Below, piece after piece: positions 1-6,930 of a stretch of 7,792 bases of DNA. Source of the stretch: Candidatus Uhrbacteria bacterium RIFOXYB12_FULL_58_10 (lineage in GTDB: Bacteria; Patescibacteriota; Patescibacteriia; UBA9934; GWF2-40-263); contig CALRGL010000052.1 of NCBI GenBank assembly GCA_943357275.1, positions 1-7,792 on the forward strand, read 5' to 3'. The notes beneath the pieces are model-generated. The model was not told where the DNA came from. It made no database searches and was given only the letters and a program-made list of their open reading frames with translations. How positions within the stretch are numbered: position 1 is the stretch's first letter; each line of letters opens with the position of its first letter. Made by a program: the position numbers and the translations under genes.

Positions 1-101
1 TCAAAGATGACAGCAAGACGATCGAAGAATTACTAAAAGAAAAAATCTCCTCCCTAGGAGAAAACATGCAAATTCGTCGTTTTTCACGCCTTTCTATGTA
101 A
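1..101 (+). CDS. tsf: Elongation factor Ts, C-terminal end (partial, 5' end outside window)
   Basis: Only the last 32 codons are present, read from base 3 and ending at TAA 99-101. The peptide begins KDDSKTIEELLKEK and ends SSLGENMQIRRFSRLSM. This matches the C-terminal signature of non-enterobacterial EF-Ts, where a lysine/aspartate-rich DDSKTV segment leads into a helix and then the LGENIxxRRFxRF strand. EF-Ts is the cytoplasmic guanine-nucleotide exchange factor that recycles EF-Tu. The final residues (RLSM instead of the usual RFEL-like ending) are slightly unusual. A terminator begins five bases after the stop, so tsf probably closes its own transcription unit (usually rpsB-tsf) and is separate from the glycolytic genes downstream. 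The identification is by motif on a short fragment, but the pattern is distinctive. Confidence 0.88.
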   Translation, partial: KDDSKTIEELLKEKISSLGENMQIRRFSRLSM

Positions 102-106
102 ATAAG

Positions 107-139
107 AAACACTCGAGGTAAACTCGGGTGTTTTTATTT
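107..139 (+). terminator. Rho-independent terminator after tsf
   Basis: Bases 107-117 (AAACACTCGAG) pair with 123-133 (CTCGGGTGTTT) as an 11-bp stem with one G-U pair and a five-base loop GTAAA (118-122). A T-rich tail follows (131-139, TTTTTATTT, partly inside the stem). It lies five bases after the tsf stop and before the gap promoter, the expected place for an intrinsic terminator. A-tracts on the 5' side of the stem mean a reverse-strand function is conceivable, but no opposing gene is present. Confidence 0.9.
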
Positions 140-189
140 GTTCTGTGTATGAATGGAGATCTTTTCTCGTCCCTTTTCCTGAATGTTTG

Positions 190-198
190 TGATAGAAT
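190..198 (+). promoter_or_regulatory. Probable extended -10 promoter of the gap operon
   Basis: TGA-TAGAAT at 190-198 fits the extended -10 form TGnTATAAT, with five of six matches in the hexamer. There is no good -35 hexamer at 16-18 bases upstream; that region (161-180) is a pyrimidine tract with a single G. An extended -10 can compensate for a weak -35. Transcription would start near 204-206, giving a leader of about 24 bases with no purine-rich ribosome binding site. Position between the tsf terminator and gap supports the call; the exact start site is inferred. Confidence 0.6.
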
Positions 199-228
199 AG
201 TCTCAAATAATCATTTCATCCACCAATT

Positions 229-1236
229 ATGATTCGTATTGCCATTAATGGGTTTGGTCGCATTGGTCGACATGCCTTTAAAGTTGCTTCCAAGAAGAAA
301 AACATGGAGATTGTTGCTGTTAATGATTTAACAGACACAAAAACATTGGCACATTTACTTAAGTACGACACGGCTTATCCAGAATTTGAGCCCGTTGTTT
401 CGTATGATGAAAAGAATATCATCGTTGGTCGTAAAAAAGTTGCTGTGTTTGCGGAAAAAGACCCAAGCGTTCTGCCTTGGAAGAAACTTGGAATAGATGT
501 GGTGATTGAATCGACCGGTCGTTTTACAGAAGCGGAGGCTGCTATGGCTCATATTAAGGCAGGAGCAAAGAAAGTGATTATTTCTGCTCCAGGCAAAGGG
601 GAATTGAAAACGTTTGTCCGTGGAGTGAATGACATGGAATATGCTGGAGAGCACATTATCGACAATGCTTCCTGTACAACTAATTGTGCTGCACCAATGA
701 TGCTTGTGCTTGAAAAAGAATTTGGAATCGAAAAAGCCATGCTGACAACGGTCCACTCGTATACAGCTTCTCAAATGTTACAAGATGGTCCTTCAAAAGA
801 TTTACGCGAAGCACGCGCGGCTGCACAAAACATGGTTCCAACAAAAACCGGTGCTGCAATTGCAGTGACACGAACCATTCCAGAGCTCAGTGGAAAATTT
901 GACGGTCTTTCGATTCGTGTCCCAACCATTACGGTTTCCCTTACAGATCTGACGGTTCTTCTTAAGAAGTCAGTCACACCAGAGCAAATCAACAAAGCTT
1001 ACATCAAAGCTTCAAAAACGTATTTGAAAGACTTGCTTGCTGTTTCTTCGGTTCCGCTTGTTTCTAGCGATTATATTGGAAACAAATTTTCCGCAACCGT
1101 CGATATGGAACTTACACGTGTGGTCGATGGGAACTTAGTTAAAGTGGTTGGGTGGTATGACAACGAATGGGGCTATGCAAACCGACTGATCGAGATGGTT
1201 GAAGTTGTGACAAAGGCTCCTTCAAAACGCAAATAG
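229..1236 (+). CDS. gap: Glyceraldehyde-3-phosphate dehydrogenase (phosphorylating)
   Basis: A 335-residue protein of the usual family length. It converts glyceraldehyde-3-phosphate, phosphate and NAD+ to 1,3-bisphosphoglycerate and NADH in the cytoplasm. Visible features are the Rossmann start INGFGRIGR (residues 6-14), Asp33 in VNDLTD (an acidic residue here usually favours NAD+ over NADP+), the active-site NASCTTNC with Cys149, general base His176 in TTVHSYT, the S-loop around 177-210, and C-terminal WYDNEWGY (309-316). The S-loop reads DGPSKD where most bacterial enzymes have a PHKD-like sequence. The start ATG is followed at once by the conserved N-terminal strand, so it is well fixed; it has no Shine-Dalgarno. 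It is the first gene of the operon, directly behind the promoter, and the next gene begins six bases after its stop. Confidence 0.97.
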   Translation: MIRIAINGFGRIGRHAFKVASKKKNMEIVAVNDLTDTKTLAHLLKYDTAYPEFEPVVSYDEKNIIVGRKKVAVFAEKDPSVLPWKKLGIDVVIESTGRFTEAEAAMAHIKAGAKKVIISAPGKGELKTFVRGVNDMEYAGEHIIDNASCTTNCAAPMMLVLEKEFGIEKAMLTTVHSYTASQMLQDGPSKDLREARAAAQNMVPTKTGAAIAVTRTIPELSGKFDGLSIRVPTITVSLTDLTVLLKKSVTPEQINKAYIKASKTYLKDLLAVSSVPLVSSDYIGNKFSATVDMELTRVVDGNLVKVVGWYDNEWGYANRLIEMVEVVTKAPSKRK

Positions 1237-1242
1237 GGCGTT

Positions 1243-2148
1243 ATGCCGTGGTTCTTCTTTGAAATCGTGATTTACGGGTACTTGATCTTGGTTGGAGTGC
1301 TCATGATGGAATGGGTGCATCTGCGCAAGATCAAACACAAACAAAAGCCGATCTTACACGCGGCTGTGTTTGTTTTGTCTCTTGGGTGGTTTGTCATTTT
1401 TTACGGAAGTTTCATTGAACCACGTTTTTTAGCTGTTGTTGATCAGGAAATTTCTATTGGAACCTCAGGGAGACAACTTCATGCTGTTCTTATTTCAGAT
1501 ATTCACGTCGGTCCTTATAAAAAAGCGGGATGGGTACAACACCTTGTTGAAAATACTAATAAGCAAGATCCAGACTATGTATTTCTGGATGGAGATTTCA
1601 TCGCAACACATGTCAAAGAACTTGATTACTTAGCACCGCTTGCGGAACTAGAAGCAAACAAGGGAGTCTTTGCTGTGCTGGGAAATCATGATTTTAGTTA
1701 TGGAGCTTCTGAGCATGTAACAAAACGTCTGCAAGAGTTGGGGATACACGTTCTTCATAACGACAGTGTCTTGCTTGAAGAAGAGGGAATCATCCTTGCA
1801 GGCATGTCTGACTACTGGCACGACGGAAACTTAGAAGAGACACTTCGGTTCGTCCCTGAACAGGAGCGACCTGTTCTGCTTCTTGCACACAACCCAGATA
1901 TTGTTGCTGATCCAACGATTGGACGAGTCGACTTGGTCTTATCAGGACATACGCACGGGGGGCAAATCCGATTGCCATGGATTGGTCCGCTTATGCCTGT
2001 TCCTACAAAGATCGATAAACGTTATACAAAAGGCCTTTATTCCATTGGAGACACACAGTTATTTGTCACCTCTGGAGTAGCAGAGACGGGCCCACGCGCT
2101 CGACTGCTCACACCGCCAGAACTTGTGAATCTCACCATCCGTTATTGA
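1243..2148 (+). CDS. Membrane-anchored metallophosphoesterase (YkuE/YaeI/LpxG-like)
   Basis: A 301-residue protein with two predicted N-terminal membrane helices (about residues 4-22 and 38-57), separated by a basic loop rich in Lys, Arg and His (HLRKIKHKQK). By the positive-inside rule the loop faces the cytoplasm, so the catalytic domain would lie outside the membrane. The calcineurin-like dinuclear metal site is complete: SDIH (Asp86, His88), GD (Asp118), GNHD (Asn148, His149), AHNPD (His216) and GHTHGGQ (His236, His238). The C-terminal SGVAETGPRARLLTPPEL segment is typical of the YkuE/YaeI branch. Members act as phosphodiesterases or lipid-pyrophosphate hydrolases (LpxG of Chlamydia), but the substrate here is unknown and lipid A is unlikely if this is a CPR bacterium. 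An AGGG at 1235-1238, overlapping the gap stop, is a weak Shine-Dalgarno candidate. The gene sits between gap and pgk with 6- and 10-base spacers, so it is probably co-transcribed with them. Confidence 0.9.
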   Translation: MPWFFFEIVIYGYLILVGVLMMEWVHLRKIKHKQKPILHAAVFVLSLGWFVIFYGSFIEPRFLAVVDQEISIGTSGRQLHAVLISDIHVGPYKKAGWVQHLVENTNKQDPDYVFLDGDFIATHVKELDYLAPLAELEANKGVFAVLGNHDFSYGASEHVTKRLQELGIHVLHNDSVLLEEEGIILAGMSDYWHDGNLEETLRFVPEQERPVLLLAHNPDIVADPTIGRVDLVLSGHTHGGQIRLPWIGPLMPVPTKIDKRYTKGLYSIGDTQLFVTSGVAETGPRARLLTPPELVNLTIRY

Positions 2149-2158
2149 TCTCACTTAT

Positions 2159-3340
2159 ATGAAACTTCGAACGTTTCCGACAAACACAAATATTGAGGGC
2201 AAGCGTATTTTAATTCGCATTGATGCGAATGTTCCTATTGTGAAAGGCAAAGTGGTTGATGGTCCGCATGGTCGTATTGCACGATCAGCTCTGGATATTA
2301 ACTATCTCGCTCATCGAGGAGCAAAGGTGATTGTGATTGCGCATCTTGGTCGACCAAACGGTCGTCGTGTTCCCGCGTATTCCCTCAAACCAGTGGCGAA
2401 ACGTCTTTCCAGTTTGCTTGGAACAACCGTGAAGCTTTCAAAAGATATTGTTGGGGCACCTGTACTTAAGGCCGTTCAGAATATGAAGAATGGCGATATT
2501 TTACTTCTTGAAAATATTCGATTTGAAAAACGCGAAGAAACAAATGATGCTTCGTTTGCAAAAGCGTTAGCCGAACTCGGAGATCTTTATATCAATGATG
2601 CATTTGGTGTCTGTCATCGTGCGCATGCAAGTACGTACGCTCTTTCTGAGTATCTTCCTTCCTACGCGGGGCCGCTGCTTTCTAATGAGGTTTCTGTTTT
2701 GAGTAAGTTGGAAACACAGACAAAACATCCATTCGTCTTGGTGATGGGGGGAGTAAAAATTGAAACGAAGTTGCCTGTGATTCAACGTTTTGCAACGGAC
2801 GCAGATCATATTCTGTTAGGTGGTGCTCTTGCGACAACCATTCTTGCCGCACAAGGGTATGAAGTTGGAAAGTCCGTGCATGACGACAATGCAAAAGCTG
2901 TTTTAGCTCAACTTCCAAAATCAGTTTTGGAAAAAATTCAGCTCCCACTCGATGTTGTTGTTGCGTCTTCGCTTCGAGCTGATGCTCGTGTAAGTGTGAA
3001 AATGGTTGAAGAGATTGGACCAAAGGATTTGGTTTTGGATTTAGGTCCAAAAACAATTGAACAGTTTACAAAGACGATTCGATCAGCCAAGACCATCGTT
3101 TGGAATGGACCTCTTGGGTATTGTGAAATGGATGCGTATCGTGTTGGAACAAAAGAAGTTGCTCAAGCGATTGCTCAGAGAACAGGTCCGGCTATTACAA
3201 TCGTTGGTGGAGGAGATACGATGCCCATTTTGGAACAGTTGAATGTTGCGGATCAATTCACGTTGCTCTCAACAGGCGGAGGTGCCATGCTTGAATATTT
3301 AGCCAATAAAACATTGCCTTGTATAGAAATTCTTTCCTAA
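2159..3340 (+). CDS. pgk: Phosphoglycerate kinase
   Basis: A 393-residue protein of normal length. It transfers phosphate from 1,3-bisphosphoglycerate to ADP, making ATP and 3-phosphoglycerate. Substrate-side motifs in the N-lobe are IDANVP (Asp22, Asn24), Arg39 in HGRI, HLGRP (62-66), LLENIRF (Arg121) and NDAFGVCHRAHAST (146-159). Nucleotide-side motifs are GGVKIETK (Lys200, Lys204), WNGPLG (315-320, followed by Glu323), GGGDT (350-354) and STGGGAMLE (371-379). The loop before Arg39 reads VDGPHGRI rather than the common DDTRI, apparently two residues longer, and the end reads LPCIEIL rather than LPGI; neither touches an essential residue as far as I can judge. The start has no Shine-Dalgarno. 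It lies 10 bases after the metallophosphoesterase stop and 3 bases before eno. Confidence 0.97.
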   Translation: MKLRTFPTNTNIEGKRILIRIDANVPIVKGKVVDGPHGRIARSALDINYLAHRGAKVIVIAHLGRPNGRRVPAYSLKPVAKRLSSLLGTTVKLSKDIVGAPVLKAVQNMKNGDILLLENIRFEKREETNDASFAKALAELGDLYINDAFGVCHRAHASTYALSEYLPSYAGPLLSNEVSVLSKLETQTKHPFVLVMGGVKIETKLPVIQRFATDADHILLGGALATTILAAQGYEVGKSVHDDNAKAVLAQLPKSVLEKIQLPLDVVVASSLRADARVSVKMVEEIGPKDLVLDLGPKTIEQFTKTIRSAKTIVWNGPLGYCEMDAYRVGTKEVAQAIAQRTGPAITIVGGGDTMPILEQLNVADQFTLLSTGGGAMLEYLANKTLPCIEILS

Positions 3341-3343
3341 TCT

Positions 3344-4606
3344 ATGTCCTCAAAAAAAATCGAACACATTCACGCTCACGAAATGCTGGACTCACGTGGT
3401 AATCCAACGGTTCATGTTTCGGTCATGTTAAAAAATGGTGTGATTGGTTCTGCGAGTGTTCCAAGCGGAGCTTCAACAGGGATCCACGAGGCATTGGAAT
3501 TGCGTGATCACGATGAGAAACGTTATGGCGGGAAAGGGGTTTTGAAAGCAGTGGACAATGTGAACACAAAGATTTTCAAAGCGCTTGTTGGTATGGACGT
3601 GACTAAGCAACGGCAGATTGATGCAATCATGATCGACCTTGATCGAACGGTAAACAAGAGTCGACTTGGAGCGAATGCTATTTTAGGTGTTTCGCTTGCT
3701 TGTGCACACGCAGGAGCTATTGCAAGCAAATTACCGCTTTATGCGTACTTGCGTAAAACCTACGAGCTTCCACAAAAAACCTATCGTCTTCCAGTGCCAA
3801 CGATGAACATCTTAAACGGTGGTGCTCATGCTGGATGGGCTGTTGATTTTCAAGAGTTCATGATTGTTCCGGTTCAGAAAAAGTTTCGAGATCGTTATCG
3901 CTGTGGGTCTGAAATTTTTCATGTGCTTGGAAAACTCCTTGAGACAGCGGGTCATTCAACCTTGAAAGGTGATGAAGGTGGATATGCGGTTGCGTTTAAG
4001 AAAAACGAAGAAGCATTGAAAATGCTCATGTTGGCAATCAAAAAGGCTGGATATAAACCTGGGAAAGATGTGTTTCTTGCGATTGATCCGGCTGTTTCAG
4101 AATTTTATGATGAAGCAACGCAAACCTATTTGTTAAAAACAGATGGAAAGACATTGACACGTGAGCAAATGATTGAGATGTGGGAAACCTTTGCAAAGAC
4201 GTACCCGATTTTATCGATCGAAGATGGACTTGAACAGGATGATTGGGATGGTTGGGTAGAACTCACCAAGCGCCTTGGAAAGAAGTTAACGTTGATCGGA
4301 GATGACTTTTTTGTCACCAATCCTCAGCGTTTACAAAAAGGAATTGAGATGAAAGCCGCAAACGGTATTTTGATTAAGCTCAATCAAATCGGAACACTCT
4401 CTGAGACCATCGATGCCATTTTGCTTGCACAACAAAACAAATACAAAGTTTCGGTTTCGCATCGATCAGGAGAAACGTGTGATACAACCATTGCTGACCT
4501 TGCTGTTGCGGTGAATGCAGACTTTATTAAATCTGGTTCGCTTTCACGTTCAGAGCGTCTTGTGAAATATAATCGGTTACTTGAAATTGAAGAAGAACTT
4601 GCTTAA
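3344..4606 (+). CDS. eno: Enolase (phosphopyruvate hydratase)
   Basis: A 420-residue protein close to the typical bacterial length. It dehydrates 2-phosphoglycerate to phosphoenolpyruvate using two Mg2+. The N-terminal domain has DSRGNPT (16-22) and the mobile loop SGAST (41-45). The barrel carries QEFMI (Glu171), GDEGG (Glu211), metal ligands Asp248, Glu293 and Asp320, the catalytic base Lys345 in IKLNQIGT, SHRSGET (372-378) and Lys396 in IKSGS. All catalytic and metal residues are therefore present. Departures from consensus are HAGWAVDFQ instead of HADNNVDIQ, GDEGGYAV instead of GDEGGFAP, IDPAVSEF instead of LDVAASEF, and IEDGLEQDDW instead of IEDPLxEDDW. Some of these occur in divergent enolases, so I read the protein as active. 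Only three bases separate it from pgk, with no Shine-Dalgarno, pointing to coupled or SD-independent initiation. Confidence 0.97.
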   Translation: MSSKKIEHIHAHEMLDSRGNPTVHVSVMLKNGVIGSASVPSGASTGIHEALELRDHDEKRYGGKGVLKAVDNVNTKIFKALVGMDVTKQRQIDAIMIDLDRTVNKSRLGANAILGVSLACAHAGAIASKLPLYAYLRKTYELPQKTYRLPVPTMNILNGGAHAGWAVDFQEFMIVPVQKKFRDRYRCGSEIFHVLGKLLETAGHSTLKGDEGGYAVAFKKNEEALKMLMLAIKKAGYKPGKDVFLAIDPAVSEFYDEATQTYLLKTDGKTLTREQMIEMWETFAKTYPILSIEDGLEQDDWDGWVELTKRLGKKLTLIGDDFFVTNPQRLQKGIEMKAANGILIKLNQIGTLSETIDAILLAQQNKYKVSVSHRSGETCDTTIADLAVAVNADFIKSGSLSRSERLVKYNRLLEIEEELA

Positions 4607-4614
4607 CAACTTGT

Positions 4615-6195
4615 ATGGCTGACGAAGTAAAACATCCTACTGTCTTAATTGTGATCGACGGATTTGGTGTCGCACCTCCTGGAGAAGGGAATGCGGTGAT
4701 GTTGGCCAAGAAGCCGAATTTTGATCGTTATATTCGCATGTTTCCAACGATGACCTTACGAGCCTCTGGGGAAGAGGTTGGTTTGTCCTGGGGAGAGATG
4801 GGAAACTCTGAAGTGGGACACTTGGCTATTGGTGCGGGACGTGTGTATTACCAAATGTTCTCAAGGATTAATACAGCCATTGCAAACGGATCGTTCCAAA
4901 CAAACGAAGCGTTTTTGAATGCAATTGCACACGCCAAAAAAAATAAAAGCAGGTTGCATCTGGTTGGTATTATGAGTCCTGGGAAAATCCATGGCATGGA
5001 TGAGCATTGTTTTGAATTGCTCAAACTTGCCAAAGAGCAAGGGTTGAACGATGTGTTTGTGCACGCCATCTTGGATGGTCGTGATACGGTGCTCAATTCA
5101 GCCCTTGACTTTATTGGAAAACTTCAAACAGTGATGACTGAACTTGGTGTGGGGCAGATCGCGACCATGGCTGGACGTTATTTCTCCATGGATCGTGACA
5201 ATCGTTGGGATCGAATTGAAAAGGGATATAACGCCATGGTTCTTGCTAAGGGTCCTACAGCCGAGGATCCTATTAAAGCACTGCAAGAATCTTACAAAAA
5301 AGAAGTATTCGATGAGCAATTTGTTCCAACAGTCATGGCAAAAAACGGAAAACCGATTGCTTCTATTGCGGAAAAGGATGCCATTATTTTTTATAATTTT
5401 CGTCCAGATCGGATGCGTGAACTTGTTCAGGCTTTTGCTCTTCCAACGTTTTCTGCGTTTGAGCGAACCCTTCCGGCAGATTTGTGTCTTGTGACGATGG
5501 CGGAATTTGAAAAGGGACTTCCTGTTCAAATTGCCTATCCGCCAACTGTTGTGGAAAATTGTCTTGCAGAAGTTTTGTCAAAGAAAGGGATGAAACAATT
5601 GCATATTGCAGAAACAGAAAAATATGCGCACGTCACTTTTTTTATGAATGGAACACGCGAGGAAGCCTTTGCCGGAGAAGATCGTGTGATTATTCCTTCG
5701 CCAAAAGTAGCTTCGTATGACGAAAAACCAGAGATGAGTGCACGACTGATTACGGATCGTGTTGTGAAGGAGCTTCAGACAAATGCGTATGATTTTTATA
5801 TATTGAATTTTGCGAATCCAGACATGGTTGGTCACACAGGAAACTTGGAAGCAACAGTGAAAGCCGTCCAAGTCGTTGATGAATGTTTAGGAAAGATTGT
5901 TGACGAAGTCCTTGCGCGTGACGGCCATGTCTTTATTACAGCAGATCACGGAAACGCCGAAGAAAAGAAAAACTTGCGTACAGGAGCACTCTTAAAAGAA
6001 CATGCGACCAATCCTGTTCCATTTGTTCTTATTGGAAAAGAAATGGAAGGTCAGCCTTCCATTGCTGGTGAAGTTCCAGACGGAGATTTATCACTAATGC
6101 CTCCTATTGGCATGCTTGCTGACGTCGCACCAACAATTTTGTCCGTGATAGGAATTGAGAAACCAGAAGAAATGGAAGGGGAGGCACTTCTTTAG
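4615..6195 (+). CDS. gpmI: 2,3-bisphosphoglycerate-independent phosphoglycerate mutase
   Basis: A 526-residue protein, slightly longer than the usual ~510. It interconverts 3- and 2-phosphoglycerate, linking pgk to eno, through a phosphoserine intermediate and two Mn2+ ions. The phosphatase domain shows Asp15 in VIDGFG, nucleophile Ser65 in MGNSEVGH, Asp403/His407 in NPDMVGH, Asp444/His445 in TADHGN and His463 in KEHATNPVP. The inserted transferase domain shows LDGRDT (153-158), GRYFSMDRDNRWDR (187-200), NFRPDR (261-266) and EKYAHVTFF (335-343, Lys336). The substrate loop SDGGVHSH is replaced by SPGKIHGM (121-128), keeping the key His126. The sequence also lacks the usual THT context at the last metal histidine. 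These are local changes; the full ligand set suggests an active enzyme. The gene starts eight bases after eno. Confidence 0.96.
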   Translation: MADEVKHPTVLIVIDGFGVAPPGEGNAVMLAKKPNFDRYIRMFPTMTLRASGEEVGLSWGEMGNSEVGHLAIGAGRVYYQMFSRINTAIANGSFQTNEAFLNAIAHAKKNKSRLHLVGIMSPGKIHGMDEHCFELLKLAKEQGLNDVFVHAILDGRDTVLNSALDFIGKLQTVMTELGVGQIATMAGRYFSMDRDNRWDRIEKGYNAMVLAKGPTAEDPIKALQESYKKEVFDEQFVPTVMAKNGKPIASIAEKDAIIFYNFRPDRMRELVQAFALPTFSAFERTLPADLCLVTMAEFEKGLPVQIAYPPTVVENCLAEVLSKKGMKQLHIAETEKYAHVTFFMNGTREEAFAGEDRVIIPSPKVASYDEKPEMSARLITDRVVKELQTNAYDFYILNFANPDMVGHTGNLEATVKAVQVVDECLGKIVDEVLARDGHVFITADHGNAEEKKNLRTGALLKEHATNPVPFVLIGKEMEGQPSIAGEVPDGDLSLMPPIGMLADVAPTILSVIGIEKPEEMEGEALL

Positions 6196-6197
6196 TT

Positions 6198-6902
6198 ATG
6201 GAACGACAGGTTGAATATGTGTTGCGGTTGTTGAAAAAACGTTGGCCTAGTCCTGGGGCGATGGAACTTGGGACACCTTATCGGACGTTGGTTGGAGTAG
6301 TGTTGTCAGCGCGGACACGAGACGAACAAGTTCTAAAATTGTTACCTGAATTATTCATGGCGTTTCCGGATATTCAGCGTTTGGCTGTTGCGGATGTTAG
6401 CGCCATCGAACGTCGGATCAACACGATTGGAATGTTTCGACAGAAAGCGAAGAATTTAAAAAAGATGGCATTGCGTGTTGTCGAGCAGTTTGAAGGAGAG
6501 ATTCCTTCGACGATGGATGAACTTGTGACTCTTGCTGGAGTTGGGCGTAAAACAGCGAGTGTCGTTCTGGTTGCCTCCTTTCATACGCCAGCAATTGCGG
6601 TTGATACACATGTGCATCGTGTCACAAATCGGTTGGGTTGGGTGAAGACAACAACACCAGAAAAAACAGAAATCGCTTTGTTGAAGATCGTCCAGGATAA
6701 ATGGAAAGCGACAGTGAATCGAGTTTTTGTAAAACACGGTCGATATCTTTGTATCGCTCAACCTCGTTGTTGGGCTTGTCCGTTGAAAGATGTTTGTGCC
6801 TATAACTCAAAACAACTTCGTGCACCAACGAACGCTGAAGAGATCCTCGATGACATAAACAAACGTGAACGTCTACTTGAAACATTGAGAGAACTTGTTT
6901 GA
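6198..6902 (+). CDS. nth: Endonuclease III-type DNA glycosylase/AP lyase
   Basis: A 234-residue protein of the HhH-GPD family, which excises oxidised pyrimidines and cleaves abasic sites in base excision repair. The helix-hairpin-helix LAGVGRKTA (112-120) holds the catalytic Lys118, and VDTHVHRV (135-142) holds the catalytic Asp136. A [4Fe-4S] motif follows at Cys185, Cys191, Cys194 and Cys200. The first spacing is five residues, one fewer than the C-X6-C of E. coli Nth, and the segment SARTRDE (37-43) replaces the SAQ(A/T)TD of typical bacterial enzymes. A charged helical tail of about 30 residues follows the cluster. The start is two bases after the gpmI stop; a GGGGAGG sits at 6178-6184 but is 13 bases from the ATG and codes for gpmI residues, so its role is doubtful. 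MutY is less likely because the catalytic Lys is present and the C-terminal MutY domain is absent. Co-transcription with glycolysis genes is probably a compact-genome arrangement, not a functional link. Confidence 0.92.
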   Translation: MERQVEYVLRLLKKRWPSPGAMELGTPYRTLVGVVLSARTRDEQVLKLLPELFMAFPDIQRLAVADVSAIERRINTIGMFRQKAKNLKKMALRVVEQFEGEIPSTMDELVTLAGVGRKTASVVLVASFHTPAIAVDTHVHRVTNRLGWVKTTTPEKTEIALLKIVQDKWKATVNRVFVKHGRYLCIAQPRCWACPLKDVCAYNSKQLRAPTNAEEILDDINKRERLLETLRELV

Positions 6903-6930
6903 TAACAACCATGACCAAACAACGATTTGT

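Noticed and set aside
355..774. Antisense open frame of 139 codons inside gap
   Set aside because: It is opposite conserved GAPDH coding sequence, shows no family features, and no promoter is evident.
5098..5529. Antisense open frame of 143 codons inside gpmI
   Set aside because: It lies opposite a fully supported enzyme, has no recognisable motif and a low-complexity basic composition; it is a shadow of the gpmI codon pattern.
6178..6184. GGGGAGG as a Shine-Dalgarno for nth
   Set aside because: It is 13 bases from the ATG, farther than usual, and it encodes part of the gpmI C-terminus; I cannot claim it as a functional site.
229..6902. Alternative genetic code with TGA read as glycine
   Set aside because: The six complete genes have no in-frame TGA, and two of them end at TGA at the expected family length, so the standard bacterial code applies.
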